64,000 nucleotides of DNA from Flavobacterium beibuense F44-8 (GTDB lineage Bacteria; Bacteroidota; Bacteroidia; Flavobacteriales; Flavobacteriaceae): assembly GCF_000769915.1 (NCBI RefSeq), contig NZ_JRLV01000001.1, positions 124,001 through 188,000 of the forward strand, in the 5' to 3' direction. The number at the start of each line of letters is the position of its first letter. Positions within the stretch are counted from its first letter, which is position 1. The notes under the pieces are model-generated. The model saw only the letters and a list, made by a program, of their open reading frames with translations, had not been told where the DNA came from and searched no databases. Made by a program: the position numbers and the translations under genes. Positions 32,820 through 40,510 of this stretch are shown in pieces.

Positions 32820-33199
32820 ATGAAATCAAAACTCTTTTTTTATTAACAGCAGCTATTCTTGTAGGTTGTTCGTCTTCAAAATCATCGGGCTCCAAAATGC
32901 AGGTTGCTGATGATTATGGTTATTCTGAAAAAAATCCAATCAAGGTAGGAGGTGTTATGGATGGACCGGAAATGGACCGTGATTATCTCAACAGGCTAAC
33001 AGGGCCTAATGGTGAAGCTGTAAAGTATACTCGAAGAGGTAGTTGCTGTCATTTTAAATCAAAAAATGCGATGATGGGGATGGGGCTTTTGGATATTTAT
33101 GAAGTGGAAATAAAAGGAGATACTGTAAAAAAAGTGCTTTATCTTAATATGTATGATAAAGTTAAGCTTTTTGCTCCTAAGGGATTTTTAATGAAATAA
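32820..33199 (+). pseudogene. Small lipoprotein gene broken by a -1 frameshift in a T tract
   Basis: An ATG at 32820 starts MKSKLFFY and stops at once (TAA 32844-32846). If the run of seven Ts (32835-32841) had eight, the frame would read MKSKLFFLLTAAILVGCSSS, a perfect lipoprotein signal, and would continue without stop to 33199 (about 126 residues). As it stands only 32897-33199 (100 codons, starting at an internal ATG) is open. The mature part (MQVADDYGYSEKNPIKVGG, GSCCHFKSKNAMMGMGLLDIYEV) resembles no family I recognise. Sequencing error, true inactivation or phase variation are all possible. Confidence 0.75.
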
Positions 33200-33204
33200 T
33201 AAAT

Positions 33205-33232
33205 AAAAAAACGGCTTTTAAGGCCGTTTTTT
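33205..33232. terminator. Bidirectional terminator
   Basis: AAAAAACGGC and GCCGTTTTTT form a 10-bp stem with a 7-base loop between the frameshifted lipoprotein gene and the convergent lptB. Confidence 0.85.
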
Positions 33233-33243
33233 ATTTACTTATA

Positions 33244-34029
33244 TTAAAAGTTTTCTTCGTCAGGGACTGTAGACGGAGTTGTTTGTTGCTGGAAGTCCAG
33301 TTTTTTCTTTCTTAATTCAAAGTTTTGTCCCAAATATACTTTACGTACCATTTCGTCGCTGGCAAGATCTTCGGGTACACCTGCCTTAAGGATGTCTCCC
33401 TGGAACATTAGGTAAGTCTTATCGGTAATGGCAAGAGTTTCCTGTACGTTATGGTCGGTAATAAGAATACCTATATTTTTATTTTTTAACTGCGCTACAA
33501 TACGCTGAATGTCTTCAACCGCTACCGGGTCAACACCGGCAAAAGGCTCATCAAGAAGGATGAACTTAGGGTCGGTTGCCAGTGCACGGGCAATTTCTGT
33601 ACGGCGTCGCTCACCACCCGATAAAAGGTCGCCTCGGTTAGTACGTATATGTTGTAGTGAGAATTCGTCTATAAGGGCTTCCATTTTAGCTTCCTGTTCT
33701 TGTTTAGACAGGTTTGTAAGCTGTAATACACTCAATATATTGTCTTCAATACTAAGCTTTCTGAAAACCGAAGCCTCCTGAGCAAGATAACCAATACCAT
33801 TTTGAGCACGTTTGTACATAGGGTAATCGGTAATATCCATATTGTCCAGGTATATTTTTCCGCTGTTAGGCTTTACAAGTCCAACAATCATATAGAAAGA
33901 TGTGGTTTTTCCGGCACCGTTAGGTCCCAGTAGTCCTACTATCTCTCCTTGGTTTACCTCAACCGAAATACCTTTTACAACGCTTCGGCCTTTATATGTT
34001 TTGACTAGGTTGTCAGCTCTTAAGATCAT
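33244..34029 (-). CDS. lptB: LPS export ABC transporter ATP-binding protein LptB
   Basis: 261 residues. Walker A GPNGAGKTT (35-43), signature LSGGE (136-140), Walker B FILLDE (156-161), H-switch H193 in ITDHN. The GERRRTEIARAL and FAGVDPVAVEDIQ stretches are those of LptB rather than of amino-acid transporters. It powers extraction of LPS from the inner membrane with LptF/LptG. The C-terminal tail (about 240-261) is longer than in E. coli LptB (241 residues). Last gene of the kdsD-tatC-CMD-lptB operon. Confidence 0.93.
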   Translation of the reverse strand: MILRADNLVKTYKGRSVVKGISVEVNQGEIVGLLGPNGAGKTTSFYMIVGLVKPNSGKIYLDNMDITDYPMYKRAQNGIGYLAQEASVFRKLSIEDNILSVLQLTNLSKQEQEAKMEALIDEFSLQHIRTNRGDLLSGGERRRTEIARALATDPKFILLDEPFAGVDPVAVEDIQRIVAQLKNKNIGILITDHNVQETLAITDKTYLMFQGDILKAGVPEDLASDEMVRKVYLGQNFELRKKKLDFQQQTTPSTVPDEENF

Positions 34030-34053
34030 GTCTTAAATTTCTTTTTTTTAATA

Positions 34054-34410
34054 TTATTCGCCCTGTCCCTTTTCTTCAAGCGCTTCCCAAAACTCGTAAG
34101 CTCTTCTAAGGTGGGGAACCACTATTGTGCCGCCTACCAGGGTTGCAATGCTAAGGGCCTCCATAACCTCTTCTTTGTTTAGTCCTTCTTTGTAGCAGGT
34201 CTCTAAATGGTATTTTACACAGTCGTCGCAACGTAATACTGCAGATGCCACAAGCCCCAGCAATTCTTTTGTTTTAACATCAAGAGCGCCTTCCATGTAG
34301 GCATTTGTGTCAAGGTTAAAGATACGTTTTATTATTTTATTGTTATCTGCCAGAAGCTTGTCATTCATTTTCTGGCGGTAGTCGTTAAATTCCTGTACTA
34401 TATCGCTCAT
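34054..34410 (-). CDS. Carboxymuconolactone decarboxylase (AhpD-like) family protein
   Basis: 118 residues. CMD domain with the redox motif C61-x2-C64-x3-H68 (LRCDDCVKYHLETC), as in AhpD-type peroxidase-reducing proteins, followed by GLNKEEVMEALSIATLVGG. Likely a small thiol oxidoreductase; substrate unknown. Located between tatC (2-base gap) and lptB (24-base gap), so co-transcribed with envelope genes. Confidence 0.88.
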   Translation of the reverse strand: MSDIVQEFNDYRQKMNDKLLADNNKIIKRIFNLDTNAYMEGALDVKTKELLGLVASAVLRCDDCVKYHLETCYKEGLNKEEVMEALSIATLVGGTIVVPHLRRAYEFWEALEEKGQGE

Positions 34411-34412
34411 CT

Positions 34413-35243
34413 CTAATTAGCTTTTGTTATCTCACTTTTCTTTCCAATTCTTACAGCAATAAATATACTCAGTTCATATAGTATTGCCAGTGGTACTGTA
34501 ACTATAACCTGACTTACAACATCAGGCGGAGTAACTACAGCAGCGACAATAAGCATAATCACGTAGGCATATTTTCTGTAATTCCTCAAAAACTCAGCAG
34601 AAACCAAGCCGGTTTTTGACAGGAAGTATATAATTATAGGTAACTCAAAAATCAGACCACATGAAATAACAGTGGTTTTTATAAGGCTGATGTAAGAGTC
34701 AATGTCAATCATATTTTCGATAATGTTGCTAATGCTGTAATTACCTAAAAAGTTGATAGAAAGAGGCACGATAATAAAATAACCAAAAAGAACTCCAAGG
34801 AAAAACAGTAATGAGGCAGAAAATAAAAATGCCATAGCATATTTACGCTCTCTGTCATAAAGTGCCGGACGTATAAATTTCCAGAATTCCCATAAAATTA
34901 CAGGGAAGGCTAAAATAAAACCGGCTGTTATCGAGGTCCAGATGTCAGTTGAGAACTGACCGTCCATACGTCTACTCTGGATTTTGAAAGGCAGTTCGGT
35001 GATACAAAAACTTTTGTCTAAGTCGTATTTGTTTGCCAGGTCGCAAAAAAACTGGTAAGTAAGAAAATCTCCGCTTGCCGGAGCAAATATGATATTGTCA
35101 AAAATGAATTTACTGAAGATAAAAGCTATAACTCCGCAAATTAATATTGCTAATGTACTTCTAATCAATAACCATCTTAATTCTTCAAGATGGTCAAGGA
35201 AAGACATTTCTCCTGTGGTTGTTTTTTTAGCGTCTTTGGCCAT
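34413..35243 (-). CDS. tatC: Twin-arginine translocase subunit TatC
   Basis: 276 residues, six helices. N-terminal MSFLDHLEELRWLLIRS (about 13-29) is the conserved TatC signal-recognition region; ILWEFWKFIRPALYDRERKYA and GLIFELPIIIYFLSKTGLVS are also family signatures. TatC binds twin-arginine signal peptides of folded proteins. It has a longer first periplasmic loop (about 50-105) than E. coli TatC. Four bases after kdsD. Confidence 0.95.
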   Translation of the reverse strand: MAKDAKKTTTGEMSFLDHLEELRWLLIRSTLAILICGVIAFIFSKFIFDNIIFAPASGDFLTYQFFCDLANKYDLDKSFCITELPFKIQSRRMDGQFSTDIWTSITAGFILAFPVILWEFWKFIRPALYDRERKYAMAFLFSASLLFFLGVLFGYFIIVPLSINFLGNYSISNIIENMIDIDSYISLIKTTVISCGLIFELPIIIYFLSKTGLVSAEFLRNYRKYAYVIMLIVAAVVTPPDVVSQVIVTVPLAILYELSIFIAVRIGKKSEITKAN

Positions 35244-35247
35244 TTAT

Positions 35248-36213
35248 TTATACTATTCCTTCTTTTAAAATATCATGTAAGTGCAGTATACCTTTATACT
35301 CTCCGTTTTCCTCTACCACCAGCTGGGTGATAGCAAAATTTTCCATAGTGTTAAGGGCATCTGCTGCCATTTCGGTTGGTTTTATTGTTTTTGGGTTGTG
35401 CGTCATTATATCTTTAGCTACAACTCCGGCAATGTTATCCCTGTCGTTAAGCATTCTTCTTATATCACCATCGGTAATAATACCTACAACTTTTTCACCT
35501 TCTAATACGGCTGTAACACCAAGTCTTTTTGCCGATATCTCAAAAATAGCCTGTTTAATACTACTGTCTGGCAATACTGCAGGTTTGTGAGTGTCGTCCA
35601 GCATGTCGCCTACGCGCAATAACAGTTTTTTGCCCAGTGCGCCACCAGGGTGGTATTTGGCAAAATCGTCACTTTTAAAGTTGTTAAGCTCCATAAGACA
35701 TACGGCAAGCGCATCGCCCAAAACGAGCTGTGCTGTAGTGCTGTTTGTTGGTGCCAGGTTGTTAGGACAGGCTTCACTTTCTACATACGCATGAAGTACA
35801 TAATCGGATTCTTTTCCTAAAAAAGAATCTTTATTTGCAGTCATGCCAATAAGTATGTTGCCGTCGCGTTTTAATAACGGAGCGAGCACTTTGATTTCAG
35901 GACTGTTGCCACTTTTAGAAATACAAATAACAACATCTCCCGGTTGTACCATTCCTAAATCACCATGAATAGCCTCGGCTGCATGAAGGAAAAGAGATGG
36001 GGTTCCGGTAGAGTTAAGCGTTGCGACAATTTTGCTGGCTATAATGGCACTTTTGCCAATTCCGGTAACAACCAGTCTGCCTTTACTCTGGTGGATTATA
36101 CCGGTAGCCTTTGCAAAGTCCTCATCAAGGTAGTTTACAAGGTTAGCAATGCTCTCGCTTTCAGTAAGTATGGTTTTTCTGGCTGAATCCAGTATTGCCT
36201 GTGTATTTATCAA
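35248..36213 (-). CDS. kdsD: Arabinose-5-phosphate isomerase (KpsF/GutQ/KdsD)
   Basis: 321 residues: SIS domain (about 30-180) with VVTGIGKSAIIASKIVATLNSTGTPSLFLHAAEAIHGDLG and ISKSGNSPEI, then two CBS domains (about 205-321; GVTAVLEGEKVVGIITDGDIRRML and TQLVVEENGEYKGILHLHDIL). It converts ribulose-5-P to arabinose-5-P for Kdo synthesis, the first step toward the LPS core. First gene of the minus-strand operon leading to lptB, divergent from recQ. Confidence 0.93.
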   Translation of the reverse strand: MINTQAILDSARKTILTESESIANLVNYLDEDFAKATGIIHQSKGRLVVTGIGKSAIIASKIVATLNSTGTPSLFLHAAEAIHGDLGMVQPGDVVICISKSGNSPEIKVLAPLLKRDGNILIGMTANKDSFLGKESDYVLHAYVESEACPNNLAPTNSTTAQLVLGDALAVCLMELNNFKSDDFAKYHPGGALGKKLLLRVGDMLDDTHKPAVLPDSSIKQAIFEISAKRLGVTAVLEGEKVVGIITDGDIRRMLNDRDNIAGVVAKDIMTHNPKTIKPTEMAADALNTMENFAITQLVVEENGEYKGILHLHDILKEGIV

Positions 36214-36271
36214 GATTGTGAAATGTTTAAAAAGTTGCGCGTATTAAAGATTTTTGTATCTTTATGTTCTG

Positions 36272-36279
36272 CAAATTTA
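36272..36279 (-). promoter_or_regulatory. kdsD operon promoter -7 element
   Basis: On the minus strand TAAATTTG matches TAnnTTTG, about 58 bases before the ATG at 36213. For recQ in the opposite direction only a one-mismatch TATCTTTA (36257-36264) is seen. Confidence 0.5.
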
Positions 36280-36301
36280 TGTAAATTACTATTAATAAAT
36301 A

Positions 36302-38500
36302 ATGAAATCGACCGAAATTGACTTACACAAAGAGTTAAAAAAATATTTTGGTTTTAACAAATTTAAAGGTCTCCAGGAAGGTGTTGTAAAAAGTATCATA
36401 ACGGGACAAAATACATTTGTTATAATGCCAACAGGTGGCGGAAAATCACTGTGTTATCAGTTGCCTGCTTTGGTGCTCGATGGAACAGCGATTGTAGTTT
36501 CCCCATTAATCGCGCTGATGAAAAACCAGGTGGATGCCATAAGAAGTCTTTCGTCAGAACAGGGGATAGCACACGTTTTAAATTCTTCCCTTACAAAAAC
36601 AGAAGTGAACCAGGTAAAAAGTGATATCACTAACGGTATTACCAAACTTTTGTATGTAGCGCCCGAATCGCTTACTAAGGAAGAATATGTTACTTTTTTA
36701 AGAGGTGTTAAGCTGTCTTTTGTAGCGATAGATGAAGCACACTGTATATCAGAATGGGGGCATGACTTCAGGCCTGAATACCGTAATTTAAGGAGTATTA
36801 TAAAGCAGTTGGGCGATGTACCTGTTATAGGGCTTACCGCAACGGCTACACCTAAGGTGCAGGAAGATATACTGAAAAACCTTGACATGTCTGACGCTAA
36901 TGTGTTTAAGGCATCATTCAACAGACCAAACCTTTATTATGAGGTAAGGCCAAAGGCTAAAACAGTTGAGTCTGATATTATTCGGTTTATCAGGCAGCAC
37001 AAAGGCAAATCGGGAGTTATTTACTGTTTGAGCCGTAAAAAGGTGGAGGAAATAGCACAGGTATTGCAGGTAAACGGTATTAGTGCCGTGCCTTACCATG
37101 CCGGACTGGATGCTAAAACACGTGCCAAGCATCAGGATATGTTCCTTATGGAAGATGTAGATGTGGTAGTGGCAACCATTGCATTTGGTATGGGTATCGA
37201 TAAGCCGGACGTTCGTTTTGTAATTCACCATGATATACCAAAGTCGCTTGAAAGCTATTATCAGGAAACGGGTAGAGCCGGTCGTGACGGAGGTGAAGGG
37301 CATTGTTTGGCTTACTATTCGTATAAGGATATAGAGAAGCTGGAGAAATTCATGTCGGGCAAACCCGTGGCAGAGCAGGAAATAGGTTTTGCACTGTTGC
37401 AGGAAGTAGTTGCTTATGCCGAGACTTCAATGTCAAGACGAAAATTCCTTCTTCATTATTTTGGTGAGGAGTTTGACGAAGTGAATGGCGAAGGTGCCGA
37501 TATGGATGATAATATTCGTAATCCTAAAAAGAAATCAGAGGCTAAAGATCAGGTGGTAATTTTACTGGAAACGGTTAAGAATACCAAGCAGATGTATAAG
37601 TCTAAAGAAATAATATTTACACTTACCGGTAAGGTTAATGCGCTTATAAAGGCTCATAAAACCGATTCTCAGGCTTTCTTTGGGAAAGGTAAGGAGTATG
37701 ATGATAAGCACTGGATGGCGCTTATTAGGCAGGTATTGGTAGAAGATTATCTGTCTAAAGATATTGAGACATATGGAGTGCTTAAGCTTACGCCAAAAGG
37801 TGAAGCGTTTATTGCGAATCCTGTGTCATTTATGATGACAGAAGATCATGACTACGGTGACGATAGTGATGATGCGACAGTAACAGCAGCAAAATCCGGT
37901 GGAGGTACTACTGATGAGGCTTTGGTAAATATGCTTAAAGACCTTCGTAAAAAGGTAGCCAAAAAACTGGGAGTTCCGCCGTTTGTGGTGTTCCAGGACC
38001 CTTCGCTGGAAGATATGGCTTTAAAGTATCCTGTTAGTGTTGCCGAGCTGAGTAATGTACACGGTGTAGGTGAAGGTAAGGCTAAAAAGTACGGTAAAGA
38101 ATTTGCCGACCTTATTGCCCGCTATGTTGAGGATAATGATATTGTAAGGCCGGATGATCTTGTGGTAAAATCTACAGGGGCTAACTCTGCACTTAAGTTG
38201 TATATTATCCAGAATGTGGACAGGAAACTTCCGTTGAGTGATATTGCCAGTGCGAAAGGTTTGGATATGGATGCCCTGCTTAAAGAAATGGAGCAGATAG
38301 TGTATTCGGGTACCAAGCTTAATATAAAATATTGGATTGATGAAATACTGGACGAGGATCAGCAGGAAGAAATTCATGAATATTACATGGAATCAGAATC
38401 TGACAATATTAAGGATGCACTTAAAGAGTTTGACGGTGATTATGATACCGAAGAGCTAAGGCTTATGCGTATTAAGTTTATAAGTGAAGTTGCTAATTAA
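36302..38500 (+). CDS. recQ: ATP-dependent DNA helicase RecQ, without the zinc-binding cysteines
   Basis: 732 residues. Helicase motifs: Walker A PTGGGKS (43-49), DEAH in VAIDEAHCISEWGHDFRPEY, motif III LTATATP, motif VI QETGRAGRDG. An HRDC domain follows at about 535-605 and the protein extends some 130 residues further. The RQC zinc site is degenerate: where E. coli RecQ has C380 and a CxxCxxC cluster, this protein has S378 in SMSRRKFLLHYFGE and NGEGADMDDN. Unwinds recombination intermediates 3' to 5'. Divergent from kdsD. Confidence 0.94.
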   Translation: MKSTEIDLHKELKKYFGFNKFKGLQEGVVKSIITGQNTFVIMPTGGGKSLCYQLPALVLDGTAIVVSPLIALMKNQVDAIRSLSSEQGIAHVLNSSLTKTEVNQVKSDITNGITKLLYVAPESLTKEEYVTFLRGVKLSFVAIDEAHCISEWGHDFRPEYRNLRSIIKQLGDVPVIGLTATATPKVQEDILKNLDMSDANVFKASFNRPNLYYEVRPKAKTVESDIIRFIRQHKGKSGVIYCLSRKKVEEIAQVLQVNGISAVPYHAGLDAKTRAKHQDMFLMEDVDVVVATIAFGMGIDKPDVRFVIHHDIPKSLESYYQETGRAGRDGGEGHCLAYYSYKDIEKLEKFMSGKPVAEQEIGFALLQEVVAYAETSMSRRKFLLHYFGEEFDEVNGEGADMDDNIRNPKKKSEAKDQVVILLETVKNTKQMYKSKEIIFTLTGKVNALIKAHKTDSQAFFGKGKEYDDKHWMALIRQVLVEDYLSKDIETYGVLKLTPKGEAFIANPVSFMMTEDHDYGDDSDDATVTAAKSGGGTTDEALVNMLKDLRKKVAKKLGVPPFVVFQDPSLEDMALKYPVSVAELSNVHGVGEGKAKKYGKEFADLIARYVEDNDIVRPDDLVVKSTGANSALKLYIIQNVDRKLPLSDIASAKGLDMDALLKEMEQIVYSGTKLNIKYWIDEILDEDQQEEIHEYYMESESDNIKDALKEFDGDYDTEELRLMRIKFISEVAN

Positions 38501-38527
38501 ATTAGCAATATATAAAATGATAAAAAC

Positions 38528-38557
38528 AAAAGCCCTGAGATTTCTCGGGGCTTTTTT
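38528..38557. terminator. Bidirectional terminator after recQ
   Basis: AAAAGCCCTGAG and its complement CTCGGGGCTTTT (one T-G pair) form a 12-bp stem with a 4-base loop, then T2. Lies between convergent recQ and the 78-residue gene. Confidence 0.85.
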
Positions 38558-38587
38558 ATGATATTTAGTTTTCAGTTTAATCACTGA

Positions 38588-38824
38588 TTACTCTTCATAG
38601 AGTTCGCCACGATGAGGTTTGAGTGCATCGCGCACCTGTATCATGTGTTCATCGGTAACTACCATATAAGCTATGGCATGCATATCGCTTATTGCTTTAA
38701 AACCTGTAATGTTTAAAGGTAGTTTTTCTATGGCTATATATTCTTTTAAATGAATTTCATGGTGTTCTGCGGTTTTAGCTCCTGCAGGCCCTTTAAAATC
38801 CCATATCAGTTTTATTTTTCTCAT
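38588..38824 (-). CDS. Small conserved protein, function unknown
   Basis: 78 residues. The pattern KLIWDFKGPAGAKTAEHHEIHLKEY and a C-terminal ALKPHRGELYEE suggests a compact alpha/beta protein without signal peptide. It is bounded by a terminator and by the divergent DUF2891 gene, so it is a stand-alone gene. I recognise no domain. Confidence 0.65.
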   Translation of the reverse strand: MRKIKLIWDFKGPAGAKTAEHHEIHLKEYIAIEKLPLNITGFKAISDMHAIAYMVVTDEHMIQVRDALKPHRGELYEE

Positions 38825-38919
38825 GTGTAATTGTTGCAGTTAGGGAGGGTAAAGTTACAAAGTAGGTTTTATTCTCTGGGTAAAGTTTTTATATTTATAA
38901 CCTTATATCAATAATTAGC

Positions 38920-39990
38920 ATGAAACACTATATACTTACTGCTTTATTTATTACTTCGGTTTCCTTTGCACAGGAGCTAACTTTAGAAAGAGCCAACGGC
39001 CTTGCCGGACTACCGTTAAAATGTATGCAACAGGAGTTTCCTAATAAAATGGGACAGCTTATTGCCGATGCTTCCGAGTTGGGTACGCCCCAACAACTGC
39101 ACCCTGCCTTTTATGGTTGTTTTGACTGGCATTCTTCGGTACACGGGCACTGGAGCTTAGTGTATCTGCTTAGTAAGTTTCCTGATATTGACAGGAAAGA
39201 AGAGATTATAAGTAAGCTACAGGTAAATTTGAGTAAAGCTAATATTGAGCAGGAAGTAGCCTATATGAGTAAGGGGCATGAAAAAGCCTTTGAGCGTACC
39301 TATGGCTGGGCATGGCTTTTAAAGCTTCAGTTGGAGTTGGAAAGATCTCCGGTTGCTGAGGTGAAAAAACTGGCTGCTAATGTAAAGCCTCTGGCCGATT
39401 TGATAACTGAAAGATATATAGAATTCCTGCCAAAGCTTAACTATCCGGTTAGGGTAGGTACACATACAAACACTGCCTTTGGGATGTCGCTGGCATGGGA
39501 TTATGCCGTGTATTCAGGTAATGCAGAACTGCAACGTGTTATTAAGGAAAATGCCTTACGTCTGTTTAAAAATGATACCGATTGCCCTTTTGACTGGGAA
39601 CCAAGCGGCACTGATTTTCTTTCGCCATGTATGGAGGAAATGGCAATAATGCAACGCGTAATGCCTGAAAAAGACTTTTTAAAATGGCTTAAAGGTTTTG
39701 CAAAGCAATTGTTTGATAAAAACTACAACTGGGAACCGGGTGAGGTGTCCGACAGGAATGACGGTCACCTTGTGCATCTTGACGGACTTAACTTTAGCCG
39801 TGCCTGGAATATGTATAGGCTGGCAAGTCAGTACCCAAAACAGTTTGGTCATTTAATTCCGTTAGCCAATCATCATTTTAATTATTCGTTACCGGCTATT
39901 GTAGATGGTAATTATGAAGGTGAACACTGGTTAGCTTCATTTGCGCTTCATGCTTTTGAAGAGAAGGCTTATTTATCTCTTAAAATGTAA
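38920..39990 (+). CDS. DUF2891 domain protein, exported
   Basis: 356 residues, signal peptide MKHYILTALFITSVSFAQ. Helical-barrel look with HPAFYGCFDWHSSVHGHW (about 61-78), ERTYGWAWLLKL, RVGTHTNTAFGMSLAWDYA, CPFDWEPSGTDFLSPC and DGLNFSRAWNMYRLA, all DUF2891 hallmarks. The conserved Asp/His/Trp/Glu residues and the (alpha/alpha) pattern suggest a glycan-active enzyme, but no activity is established. The last 22 bases overlap the convergent lipoprotein gene. Confidence 0.85.
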   Translation: MKHYILTALFITSVSFAQELTLERANGLAGLPLKCMQQEFPNKMGQLIADASELGTPQQLHPAFYGCFDWHSSVHGHWSLVYLLSKFPDIDRKEEIISKLQVNLSKANIEQEVAYMSKGHEKAFERTYGWAWLLKLQLELERSPVAEVKKLAANVKPLADLITERYIEFLPKLNYPVRVGTHTNTAFGMSLAWDYAVYSGNAELQRVIKENALRLFKNDTDCPFDWEPSGTDFLSPCMEEMAIMQRVMPEKDFLKWLKGFAKQLFDKNYNWEPGEVSDRNDGHLVHLDGLNFSRAWNMYRLASQYPKQFGHLIPLANHHFNYSLPAIVDGNYEGEHWLASFALHAFEEKAYLSLKM

Positions 39991-40442
39991 TATTGCTTTC
40001 GCATTGTTCCCTTAAAATCTTTAGGAGTTAAATTAATAGTTTTTTTGAGTTCTCTTTTCTGCTTATTTGATAGAGTGTCCCAGATGTTTTTTGATTTAAG
40101 ATTGGTTATAATCCAATCGTTATCCGGGGGTATTAGTTTTTTGTTTTTTATTTTAAAGATTTCTGTTCCTTTATATCTTGATTTAGGGTTTTTTATAGTA
40201 TCAAAAACAAGAATTAAAGTGTCTTGTTTGATACTCCAGGTTCCTACAGAGTTGTCATTCATCATGTCTCCTCTGAAATTTTTAATAAATGTACTGTCTT
40301 CTTTTAATTCGATAGACTGGCTAAACATTCCATATGAAGGGAAATTAGTTGAGTATCTTCCTGTATAGAATTTTTTTGAGCATGAAGTTATCATAATCAA
40401 TGTGAAAAAAAAGATTAACGATAGATTTAACTTTTTTCGCAT
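39969..40442 (-). CDS. Lipoprotein of unknown function
   Basis: 157 residues, lipoprotein signal with C21 (IMITSC). The mature part has KFYTGRYSTNFPSYGMFSQSIELKEDSTF and GTWSIKQDTLILVFD, a small beta-barrel pattern also seen in lipocalin-like proteins of Bacteroidota. Its 3' end overlaps the convergent DUF2891 gene by 22 bases, so the two transcripts are partly complementary. Confidence 0.78.
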   Translation of the reverse strand: MRKKLNLSLIFFFTLIMITSCSKKFYTGRYSTNFPSYGMFSQSIELKEDSTFIKNFRGDMMNDNSVGTWSIKQDTLILVFDTIKNPKSRYKGTEIFKIKNKKLIPPDNDWIITNLKSKNIWDTLSNKQKRELKKTINLTPKDFKGTMRKQYYILRDK

Positions 40443-40498
40443 GTGAAGTGTTTATTATGGATATAAAATTAAACACCTAAAGTAATAAATTAAATAAT

Positions 40499-40506
40499 TA
40501 TTTTTG
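40499..40506 (+). promoter_or_regulatory. Promoter -7 element of the COG2509 gene
   Basis: TATTTTTG matches TAnnTTTG and ends 4 bases before the ATG at 40511, which implies a leaderless or nearly leaderless mRNA. Confidence 0.6.
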
Positions 40507-40510
40507 CGAC

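Noticed and set aside
36914..37303. 129-codon minus-strand open frame
   Set aside because: Inside the conserved helicase core of recQ; chance frame.
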